Shown here: positions 15,361 through 21,145 of the stretch, piece by piece | How positions within the stretch are numbered: the first letter of the stretch is position 1 | Layout: each line of letters begins with the position of its first letter | DNA from: CAZFPA01 sp964520975 | GTDB taxonomy: Bacteria; Bacillota; Negativicutes; Selenomonadales; Selenomonadaceae | Assembly (NCBI GenBank): GCA_964520975.1 | Contig: CAZFPA010000036.1 | Span: forward strand, 1 to 21,145 | Direction: 5' to 3' | Length of the DNA: 21,145 nucleotides | Program-made: the position numbers and the translations under genes | The notes under the pieces: generated by a model | Seen by the model: the letters and a program-made list of their open reading frames with translations, nothing else | Told to the model about the DNA's origin: nothing | Database searches by the model: none

Positions 15361-17199
15361 ATGGATATGAAAGAGGTAAAAACACCAAAGAAGCCCATGC
15401 TGTTCTACTATGCGATGACATTGCTGGTCATACTGCTCTTCAATTCGCTCGCAAAGCCGTATTTTGATGAGCTGAAGATCGAGCAGGTCGATTATGGAAC
15501 CTTCATGAATATGACAACGGAACAGCAGATTGGCAAAGTGGAGATCCAGGATAATCAGATCCTTTTCACCAACAAGGATAATACCAAGACCTATAAGACA
15601 GGCATCATGAACGATCCGGAGCTTACTGCCCGGCTGCATGATTCCGGCGTGACCTTTTCCCAGGATATCAAGGAAAAGGAATCGCCCTTTATGAGTTTTA
15701 TCGAGACCTGGATTCTGCCGCTGCTGATTTTCTTTGCAATCGGTCAATATATGAATAAGAAACTCATGGAACGGGCCGGCGGTGATAATTCCATGATGTT
15801 CGGGCTGGGGCGCAGCAAAGCCAAGGTCTACGTTCCCTCTTCAGAGGGCATTCTGTTCCGCGATGTAGCTGGCGAGGATGAGGCCAAGGAAAACCTCTCC
15901 GAAATCGTTGATTATCTGCACAACCCGGGAAAATATTCCACAATCGGTGCCTCTATGCCGAAGGGCGTGCTGCTCGTGGGGCCTCCGGGCACCGGGAAGA
16001 CCATGCTGGCCAAGGCTGTTGCCGGTGAGGCGGAGGTACCCTTCTTCTCGATTGCCGGTTCGGAATTCGTGGAGATGTTCGTTGGTATGGGAGCTTCGAA
16101 GGTGCGTGATCTCTTTAAACAGGCCAAGGAAAAGGCACCCTGTATCGTTTTCATCGATGAAATCGACGCAATCGGCCAGAAACGCAATGGCAATGCGATG
16201 GGCAACGATGAACGGGAGCAGACACTCAATCAGCTGCTCACGGAAATGGACGGCTTTGAAGGAAACAATGGCGTCATCATTCTGGCGGCAACAAACCGGC
16301 CGGAGTCTCTGGACCCGGCACTGCTGCGCCCTGGCCGCTTTGATCGCCGGGTACCTGTGGAACTGCCGGATTTGAAGGGGCGTACGGATATACTGACGGT
16401 CCATGCTAAAAAGGTGCGCATGGACGAGAGCGTGGATTTCCATACCATCGCCCGGATGGCGGCCGGAGCCTCTGGTGCCGAGCTTGCCAATATCATCAAC
16501 GAGGCGGCCCTGCGGGCGGTACGGAATCAGCGCCAGCAGGTGACACAGGCCGATCTGGAGGAAAGCGTGGAGGTTGTCATTGCCGGTTATCAGAAAAAGA
16601 ACGCGATCTTATCCGATAAGGAAAAACATACGGTGGCCTATCATGAAATCGGTCATGCACTGGTAGCGGCCCGGCAGAGCCATTCCGCTCCGGTGCAGAA
16701 GATTACCATCATTCCGCGGACCTCCGGTGCGCTCGGCTATACGATGCAGGTTGAGAAGCAGGACAAGAACCTGCTTTCCCGGGAGGAGCTGGAAAATAAG
16801 CTGGCGACGCTTACCGCTGGACGCGCAGCTGAGGAAATCGCCTTTGGTCAGATAACGACGGGTGCCTCGAATGATATCGAGCAGGCCACGAAGCTGGCCC
16901 GGGCAATGATTACCCGATACGGCATGAGTGAGGACTTCGATATGGTAGCGATGGAAACGGTCACGAATCAATACCTGGGCGGAGATACATCCCTGGCCTG
17001 CTCACCCGCAACCCAGAAGGACATTGACGAAAAGGTCGTCGCGCTTGTAAAGAAGCAGCATGCGGCAGCGAAGCAGATCCTGTTGGAAAATCGTGCGGCG
17101 CTTGACCGTCTGGCAGCCCATCTCTATGAAAAGGAAACCATCACAGGCGATGAGTTCATGCGGCTTTTGGATGAGAGCGGGGCTGCAAAAGAAAACTGA
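15361..17199 (+). CDS. ftsH: ATP-dependent zinc metalloprotease FtsH
   Basis: FtsH is a hexameric membrane-anchored AAA+ protease that degrades membrane and regulatory proteins. The 612-residue product has transmembrane helices at about 12-29 and 113-130 flanking a short extracytoplasmic domain, Walker A GPPGTGKT (207-214), Walker B with D266-E267, and the second region of homology NRPESLDPALLRPGRFDRR. The protease site is HEIGH (428-432) with third zinc ligand D505 in NDIEQATKLARAM. Most FtsH proteins read HEAGH, so the Ile is a small departure that keeps all ligands. AGGAAG precedes the ATG. No strong promoter is evident in the 55 bases after the upstream terminator. It may be one of several paralogues in the genome. 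Confidence 0.95.
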   Translation: MDMKEVKTPKKPMLFYYAMTLLVILLFNSLAKPYFDELKIEQVDYGTFMNMTTEQQIGKVEIQDNQILFTNKDNTKTYKTGIMNDPELTARLHDSGVTFSQDIKEKESPFMSFIETWILPLLIFFAIGQYMNKKLMERAGGDNSMMFGLGRSKAKVYVPSSEGILFRDVAGEDEAKENLSEIVDYLHNPGKYSTIGASMPKGVLLVGPPGTGKTMLAKAVAGEAEVPFFSIAGSEFVEMFVGMGASKVRDLFKQAKEKAPCIVFIDEIDAIGQKRNGNAMGNDEREQTLNQLLTEMDGFEGNNGVIILAATNRPESLDPALLRPGRFDRRVPVELPDLKGRTDILTVHAKKVRMDESVDFHTIARMAAGASGAELANIINEAALRAVRNQRQQVTQADLEESVEVVIAGYQKKNAILSDKEKHTVAYHEIGHALVAARQSHSAPVQKITIIPRTSGALGYTMQVEKQDKNLLSREELENKLATLTAGRAAEEIAFGQITTGASNDIEQATKLARAMITRYGMSEDFDMVAMETVTNQYLGGDTSLACSPATQKDIDEKVVALVKKQHAAAKQILLENRAALDRLAAHLYEKETITGDEFMRLLDESGAAKEN

Positions 17200-17220
17200 C
17201 AGGCTCGCAGGCCTGTCAGT
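17195..17220 (-). terminator. Terminator between convergent ftsH and the small membrane protein gene
   Basis: ACTGACAGGC (17195-17204) and GCCTGTCAGT (17211-17220) form a perfect 10-bp stem that includes the ftsH stop codon. On the minus strand the stem is followed by TTTCTTTTGC, so it works best for the 17240-17632 gene. On the plus strand no T run follows. Confidence 0.7.
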
Positions 17221-17239
17221 CGAGATGCAATAGAGCGAT

Positions 17240-17632
17240 TCATATATGGAAAAAATTCATCATTTTCATCGTCAGCTTCTTTGGATCACCATCCCGGTTC
17301 TTCAGCAGATAGTCCAAAGAAGTGGTGAAAAAGAAGGAAGAAATGGGTACGAAACGCCGGCCTTTTTTGAAATTCCCCCAAAGCAGCAGTTTTTCGTAAA
17401 GCTGTTGGAAATCCTCACGCTGTGCCTGATTCTTCTCGACAATGCGGCGCAGCCGCCAGTCCTGTTGGCAATAGGCATAGATTTCATCGATGAGCTTCGG
17501 GTCCTGGAGCCTGTCGATGTATTCCGTGATCAGGCGATTTGTCACGGTAGAACGGCGCAGTGCACGGCGCATGCTCCAGGCAAAGAGCAGAACCAGGCCC
17601 GCTAAAAATACAGCCCATATAGAATCCGTCAT
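17240..17632 (-). CDS. Small membrane-anchored protein of unknown function
   Basis: I do not recognise this 130-residue protein. It has one N-terminal transmembrane helix (about residues 5-21, AVFLAGLVLLFAWS), then a very basic stretch (MRRALRRS), which by the positive-inside rule places the C-terminal part in the cytoplasm. The rest is charged and probably helical (ITEYIDRLQDPKLIDEIYAY, NQAQREDFQQLYEKLLLWG) and ends in basic and hydrophobic residues. The ATG at 17632 has GGGAGG seven bases upstream and is preferred over an in-frame upstream ATG at 17659 that overlaps the promoter region. It is a single-gene unit, convergent with ftsH and divergent from the nitroreductase gene. Confidence 0.75.
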   Translation of the reverse strand: MTDSIWAVFLAGLVLLFAWSMRRALRRSTVTNRLITEYIDRLQDPKLIDEIYAYCQQDWRLRRIVEKNQAQREDFQQLYEKLLLWGNFKKGRRFVPISSFFFTTSLDYLLKNRDGDPKKLTMKMMNFFHI

Positions 17633-17662
17633 AAAAGTTCCTCCCGTTTTATACTGCAATCC

Positions 17663-17671
17663 ATTGTATCA
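17663..17671 (-). promoter_or_regulatory. Extended -10 promoter of the small membrane protein gene
   Basis: On the minus strand the sequence reads TGATACAAT, a TG-n extension before TACAAT (hexamer at 17663-17668), about 31 bases before the start codon. The -35 is weak. Confidence 0.45.
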
Positions 17672-17699
17672 TATTTTACAAGGGATTTCCTCATTTTAA

Positions 17700-17728
17700 T
17701 TGACAACTATTCTTATTTAGTATATATT
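17700..17728 (+). promoter_or_regulatory. Sigma-A promoter of the nitroreductase gene
   Basis: A perfect TTGACA (17700-17705), a 17-bp spacer and TATATT (17723-17728) make a strong promoter. An A+T-only odd palindrome, ATATATTTAAAATATAT (17722-17738), overlaps the -10 and the likely start of transcription and could be an operator. Confidence 0.75.
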
Positions 17729-17768
17729 TAAAATATATTAAAAAACTAGGAAAAGAGGAGGATGTAAA

Positions 17769-18365
17769 ATGAGATGCTTTCAGGAAGCGGTAGTTCATCG
17801 CCGGACAAACTACACTTTGGGACGGAATGTAGCGGTGTTGCCATCACAGATCATAGCGGCGGTGGAAAGAATGACCCGGGAGGTACCGTCGGCCTTCAAT
17901 ATGCAGTCGGCCCGGGTTGTGCTGGCCTTTGGCGAGCATCATGACAGGATTTGGTCGATTGCAATGGATGCACTGCGGGCGGTCGTGCCCGCGGATAAAT
18001 TCGCGCCGACCGAAGCGAAAATCAAGGGATTTGCTGCCGCCTATGGAACGGTTCTTTTCTTTGACGAAACTTCGGTGGTTGAAAACATGCAGCAGCAATT
18101 TGCCGCCTATGCAGCGAATTTTCCCATCTGGGCCCAGCAGGCAAATGGTATGCTGCAGTTTTCGATCTGGACAGCACTGGCAAACATGGGCCTGGGTGTG
18201 AACCTGCAGCATTATAATCCGCTCATCGACGCGGCTGTCAAGGAATATTTCCAGGTACCGGCGCATTGGCAGCTCATAGCACAGATGCCGTTTGGGGAAA
18301 TGCTGGAACCGCCAAAGACGATAGAGAAGCTTCCGGTGGAGGAACGGGTCCGTATTTTCCGTTAA
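17769..18365 (+). CDS. Nitroreductase family protein (Frm2/HBN1-like)
   Basis: The 198-residue product is a small FMN-dependent nitroreductase-fold protein. The N-terminal RRTNYTLGRN segment supplies the usual FMN-phosphate contact arginines, and VPSAFNMQSARVVLAFGEHHDRIW, the NGMLQFSIWTALANMGLGVNLQHYNPL region and the C-terminal QMPFGEM are typical of the Frm2/HBN1 branch, which acts on nitroaromatics or is linked to lipid and oxidative stress. The physiological substrate is unknown. GAGGAGGA precedes the ATG at good spacing. It is monocistronic with a strong promoter and terminator, and is unrelated in type to the SagB-like enzyme at 14396. Confidence 0.9.
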   Translation: MRCFQEAVVHRRTNYTLGRNVAVLPSQIIAAVERMTREVPSAFNMQSARVVLAFGEHHDRIWSIAMDALRAVVPADKFAPTEAKIKGFAAAYGTVLFFDETSVVENMQQQFAAYAANFPIWAQQANGMLQFSIWTALANMGLGVNLQHYNPLIDAAVKEYFQVPAHWQLIAQMPFGEMLEPPKTIEKLPVEERVRIFR

Positions 18366-18392
18366 AGCACATATACCATATAATCATGTAGT

Positions 18393-18421
18393 AAAAGCAG
18401 CGGCCTTGGCCGCTGCTTTTT
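18393..18421 (+). terminator. Terminator after the nitroreductase gene
   Basis: AAAAGCAGCGGCC (18393-18405) and GGCCGCTGCTTTT (18408-18420) are perfect inverted copies around TT, giving a G+C-rich stem with a T run on either strand, so it may act in both directions. Confidence 0.92.
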
Positions 18422-18427
18422 GCGCAT

Positions 18428-18454
18428 AAGAAAAGGACTGCCATAAGGCAGCCC
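18428..18454 (-). terminator. Terminator of the DUF5610-like gene
   Basis: On the minus strand GGGCTGCC, loop TTAT and GGCAGTCC form an 8-bp stem with one G-T pair, followed by TTTTCTT. It starts 31 bases after the stop at 18486 and sits back to back with the plus-strand terminator. Confidence 0.8.
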
Positions 18455-18485
18455 TGGGGTAACAGAAGCTATGAGCGTGGGGGAA

Positions 18486-19187
18486 TCAGGCATCCTGTTT
18501 CTGTACCTGCGCTGTATCATCAGGGGTGGTCTTGCCACTGAGCTTGGCTTGAAGGTCATCAAAACGCTTCATGATTTCCGTATGGGTATCCTTGGATATC
18601 TGCGGCAGTCCGTCAGCACCTGTAGCCGAGCTGAATTCCGCTCCGGCAAGTGCAAAGCCCTTTTCGACAGCGGCGCGCATCTGTTCCAATTTTGTCGGAT
18701 CGCCATTGGCAATCTTTGATGCCATGCCGAAAATCCGATCAGCAACGGCACTGATGGAATAAGCTCCACCGTCCGAAATGGCCTTTTGGGCTTCTTCCGG
18801 TGTGGTAGCTACCTCAGGCAGGGCAAATTCGCTGGTATCAATGAGCACACCATCGAAATTCAGTTTGCCGACAAGACCATCAAGATACCCCTGCAGTTTT
18901 ACATTTTGCTGCGTCATCACCTTGATCATGAGCGCCTGGCTCGCAGCGATGCCGTCCTTCAGGATACCTACCTGCTCCGTGGTAAGGCCCTTCGTATCAC
19001 CTGTTGCTGCTTGTTTTGTATCCGTTGTTTTTTCCGTTGTTGTACTGCTGGTGATTTCCAGCGAAAAGGCAGCACTTTCCTCCGTGATACCAGCATTTCC
19101 GGTAGCATTTGCCGAAGTCGATTTCGTGGTTTTCCCGGCGGCGAGTGTCAGGCTTATGCTCGCCTGATTGATTGTTTTTACATCCAT
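18486..19187 (-). CDS. DUF5610-like protein
   Basis: The 233-residue product has a Ser/Thr/Ala-rich low-complexity N-terminal third (about 20-65), a middle helical region (70-110) and a C-terminal segment (about 136-216: AISDGGAYSISAVADRIFGM, NGDPTKLEQMRAAVEKGF, LPQISKDTHTEIMKRFDDL) that resembles the DUF5610 family from memory. No signal peptide or transmembrane helix is visible. The function is unknown; the disordered start and helical end would suit an exported or surface-appendage-associated protein, which is inference. The ATG at 19187 has AAGGAGG nine bases before it and is preferred to the upstream in-frame ATG at 19223. It is monocistronic. Confidence 0.75.
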   Translation of the reverse strand: MDVKTINQASISLTLAAGKTTKSTSANATGNAGITEESAAFSLEITSSTTTEKTTDTKQAATGDTKGLTTEQVGILKDGIAASQALMIKVMTQQNVKLQGYLDGLVGKLNFDGVLIDTSEFALPEVATTPEEAQKAISDGGAYSISAVADRIFGMASKIANGDPTKLEQMRAAVEKGFALAGAEFSSATGADGLPQISKDTHTEIMKRFDDLQAKLSGKTTPDDTAQVQKQDA

Positions 19188-19263
19188 GTTGTATTTCCTC
19201 CTTAAAAACAAATAAAACAACAAAACATCCTTGCTTTTTCCTTGATTTCCCTTTGGTACTTAT

Positions 19264-19290
19264 ATATCGTTGATTTAAATTACCTTCTTA
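19264..19290 (-). promoter_or_regulatory. Possible sigma-28 (flagellar) type promoter of the DUF5610-like gene
   Basis: On the minus strand TAAG (plus 19287-19290), exactly 15 bases, then AACGATAT (plus 19264-19271) resembles the SigD/FliA pattern TAAA-N15-GCCGATAT. Alternative sigma-A readings using TATATA are possible. The match is imperfect and offered as a hint only. Confidence 0.3.
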
Positions 19291-19369
19291 AGCAGTATTT
19301 GCAGGCAAAGCGGATGAAAAGGATATGTGTTTTTAACAGAACGTAGATTCGTTTCGTCAGGATGGATCG

Positions 19370-19435
19370 CTGCTCCTTTGCGGGAAGCACGGATTGGAAT
19401 GATTTCGCGTTGCGCAACCTTGAACAATGGCGTTA
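19370..19435 (+). repeat. Intergenic repeat copy B
   Basis: This is the partner of copy A at 15152-15256. The best-conserved part is 19408-19435 (25 of 28 identical, including TTGAACAATGGCGTTA); upstream similarity is patchy and shorter than in copy A. GTTGCGCAAC (19409-19418) is a perfect palindrome here but not in copy A. It ends at the -10 of the following gene. Confidence 0.55.
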
Positions 19436-19439
19436 TAAT
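19410..19439 (+). promoter_or_regulatory. Promoter of the secreted HAD phosphatase gene
   Basis: TATAAT at 19434-19439 is a consensus -10; TTGCGC (19410-19415) at 18-bp spacing is a partial -35 that lies within repeat copy B. The start codon follows 25 bases later. Confidence 0.5.
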
Positions 19440-19464
19440 AAATACTATACAAGGAGGCGCATCT

Positions 19465-20955
19465 ATGAAAACCATTTATTTAGCTCAACCAAAGCACTCG
19501 TCCTGGAACCATTTTTTCAAGCCGGCATTGGGTGGCCTGTGCCTGGCATCTGCGCTGGCTTTGCTCGGACCGTTGCCGGCAGATGCTGCAGCGGCTAAGT
19601 CGATTTCTGTCGAACAGACCATACCGGTAAAAACGGAATGGAGCGAGAACTGGCAGCCAGAGGTTCGTGATACTCTGCAGGAGCTTTGTTCGCAGTATGG
19701 TAAAAACGCAGCGAACTATAAGGAGAATCGCCATCCTTATGCGGTACTGGATTTTGAGGATACCACATCCATCGGGAATGTGCAGGAACAATTGATGATC
19801 TGGCAGCTCGATCACCTGGCATTTGCAATTTCACCTGAGACAATGAAGAGCGTCTTACAGACGGGCATCTCAAAAAAAGGCCTGGAAATGACCTATGGCG
19901 CCGCAGATGGAAAGGGCCGGTCCGTACGTATCGGCGATGCCATCGAGGATGCCGCCCGTGCGTATGCGGTTCTCTATAACCAGGGCCTGATTCATACGCG
20001 TGGCAGCGTGCTTGCTCCGGAGGTAAAGGAGCAGCCGGAATATCAGGAATTTGTTGGTAAGATGCGCTGGCTTTACGATGCGGTTTCCCAAAACATGGAT
20101 GCTTCTGTCTCCTGTCCCTGGGTAACATACTGGTTCACCGGCATGCACCCGCTGGATGTCTATACGATTGCCTATGATTGCGATAGCTTTTATGGTGATC
20201 CTAAAAAGGGACAGACCTGGAACACGGGAACCTATACGACTCCGATGACTGGAGCTGCGGGGCAAGTGAGCGTGTCCTATAAAAACGGGATTACGGTTAC
20301 ACCGGAAATGAGAGAACTGTACGCGAACTTCCATAAGAATGGCATCGATGCCTGGATTCTTTCCTCTTCTTCGACAGACGTTGTCCGTGCGGCTGTGGAT
20401 TATTTTAAGATCAAGGGCGTAAGCGGCACTGCTGCCATGATGAATCAGCTGGATAAAAACCAGCGCTATACCAATGCCTATGACGATGATCTGCATCCGC
20501 AGACGCAGGGGGCTGGGAAAACGGCAACCATCAATAAAATGTTCCGCAAGCACTATAAGGGTGCCGGCCCGATTTTCTGCGCGATAGATGCGCAGGAGGA
20601 TTTCAATTTTGCAACCGAATATAGGGATACAAAGGCTGTTCTCGTGATGAACCGTTGCCATGAAGATGATGCGGCACTTTGCGCTGGTATTGCGAGCTAT
20701 CAGCAGGCACGTCATATTACTTTGGCGAAAGCCAATGCTGCCGGAGATGCGAAATTCCTGCTGCAGGGCCGCAATGAAAATACCGGTACACTGTGGCCGG
20801 ATACCGCAACATTGCAGCTGGGACAGGAGGAGCCTCAACGCCTGTCGGATAAAGCCGAAAAGGCAGTACAACAGCTGGAAAAAGGTATGAGTATCAAAGA
20901 AGTACTGCAAAGAGATGCACATCTGAAGGAATACAAGGGCTATAAGTCAATGTAA
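19465..20955 (+). CDS. Secreted HAD-superfamily phosphatase (phosphorylcholine-phosphatase-like)
   Basis: The 496-residue product has a Sec signal peptide: basic start to K19, hydrophobic ALGGLCLASALALLGP (21-36), and a likely cleavage after PADA (about residue 41). HAD motif I is VLDFEDTTS, with nucleophile D96 and E98 at the usual second Asp. Motif II is the serine run S300-S303 in ILSSSSTD, motif III Lys is probably K352 in QGAGKTATI, and motif IV acids are D375, E378 and D379. The layout resembles secreted phosphorylcholine phosphatases; the substrate is not proven. The frame is open further upstream, but AAGGAGG and the signal peptide fix the start at 19465. It is monocistronic and probably acts outside the cytoplasmic membrane. 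Confidence 0.85.
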   Translation: MKTIYLAQPKHSSWNHFFKPALGGLCLASALALLGPLPADAAAAKSISVEQTIPVKTEWSENWQPEVRDTLQELCSQYGKNAANYKENRHPYAVLDFEDTTSIGNVQEQLMIWQLDHLAFAISPETMKSVLQTGISKKGLEMTYGAADGKGRSVRIGDAIEDAARAYAVLYNQGLIHTRGSVLAPEVKEQPEYQEFVGKMRWLYDAVSQNMDASVSCPWVTYWFTGMHPLDVYTIAYDCDSFYGDPKKGQTWNTGTYTTPMTGAAGQVSVSYKNGITVTPEMRELYANFHKNGIDAWILSSSSTDVVRAAVDYFKIKGVSGTAAMMNQLDKNQRYTNAYDDDLHPQTQGAGKTATINKMFRKHYKGAGPIFCAIDAQEDFNFATEYRDTKAVLVMNRCHEDDAALCAGIASYQQARHITLAKANAAGDAKFLLQGRNENTGTLWPDTATLQLGQEEPQRLSDKAEKAVQQLEKGMSIKEVLQRDAHLKEYKGYKSM

Positions 20956-20983
20956 CGGATTCAAAGATATCGTATACGAAATG

Positions 20984-21033
20984 AAACACAAAAAGCTGTC
21001 CATTGAAGACAACTTTTTGTGTTTTTTATTTTT
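20984..21033 (+). terminator. Terminator after the HAD phosphatase gene
   Basis: AAACACAAAAAG (20984-20995) pairs with CTTTTTGTGTTT (21013-21024), with TGTC/GACA inside across one mismatch and a 7-base loop, followed by TTTATTTTT. The following 100 bases up to the window edge hold no complete gene. Confidence 0.9.
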
Positions 21034-21142
21034 GGCGAAAAACAGCTTCCTGAGAGCGCGTACAAGAGTCTAAAAAGCAATCATGTATATAAGTGTATGG
21101 AAAAAACATAAAATACGTTTAGAATTGATTACACGAGGAATT

Positions 21143-21145
21143 ATG
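21143..21145 (+). CDS. Probable start codon of the next gene, cut by window edge
   Basis: The window ends in ATG preceded by GAGGAA (21135-21140), a reasonable ribosome binding site at short spacing. An A+T-rich stretch at about 21080-21125 could hold its promoter but no clear hexamer pair is seen. Nothing can be said of the product. Confidence 0.45.

Noticed and set aside
15072..15398. Minus-strand open frame across repeat copy A
   Set aside because: It spans the end of a real gene, a repeat, and the operon terminator; a related frame over copy B shows the similarity comes from the DNA repeat, not from a protein.
19465..20955. The HAD protein as the missing histidinol-phosphate phosphatase
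   Set aside because: It carries a signal peptide, is far larger than HAD-type HolPases, and is not in the his operon.
1..21145. CRISPR array, insertion sequence, prophage, tRNA or rRNA
   Set aside because: I saw no regularly spaced direct repeats, transposase or integrase motifs, terminal inverted repeats or tRNA-like cloverleaf sequences.

Overview
The window is ordinary-looking bacterial chromosome with roughly balanced base composition, dense genes, strong AGGAGG-type ribosome binding sites and sigma-A-like promoters. HisZ with a short-form HisG, a monofunctional HisB, a HisI-HisE fusion and a YerC/TrpR-type regulator point to a Firmicutes-type genome. My best guess is a Negativicutes member related to Selenomonas or Mitsuokella, but that is inferred from gene content and protein style, not from a marker gene.

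Layout. Positions 1-2770 (minus strand) hold a two-gene unit: a double-domain U32 'peptidase' (RlhA/TrhP-like, probably an RNA-hydroxylation factor) followed 17 bp later by a class III aminotransferase that runs off the left edge. A divergent promoter region (2771-2935) separates it from alaS (alanyl-tRNA synthetase), which ends in a strong terminator. Positions 5733-7764 carry yerC (TrpR-like regulator), hisZ and a small HD-domain phosphohydrolase. From 7831 a clear sigma-A promoter drives the tightly packed histidine operon hisG-hisD-hisC-hisB-hisH-hisA-hisF-hisIE, followed by a co-directional SagB/ThcOx-type flavin oxidoreductase, and ends in a perfect terminator at 15277-15305.

Next come ftsH (15361-17199), a convergent small membrane protein of unknown function (17240-17632, minus), a divergent Frm2/HBN1-like nitroreductase (17769-18365), a convergent DUF5610-like protein (18486-19187, minus) and a secreted HAD-type phosphatase (19465-20955). 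A start codon with a ribosome binding site lies at the right edge.

How the genes work together. HisG needs HisZ to form the ATP phosphoribosyltransferase. HisIE, HisA, HisH/HisF, HisB, HisC and HisD then complete the pathway except for histidinol-phosphate phosphatase, for which no recognised gene is present. The adjacent YerC is a plausible histidine-responsive repressor. The most noteworthy items are the missing phosphatase beside an HD hydrolase, the SagB-like enzyme at the end of the his operon, a diverged intergenic repeat in two copies (about 15150-15256 and 19370-19435), the internally duplicated U32 protein, and a secreted HAD enzyme whose catalytic motif reads DFEDT. I saw no mobile element, CRISPR array, tRNA or rRNA.
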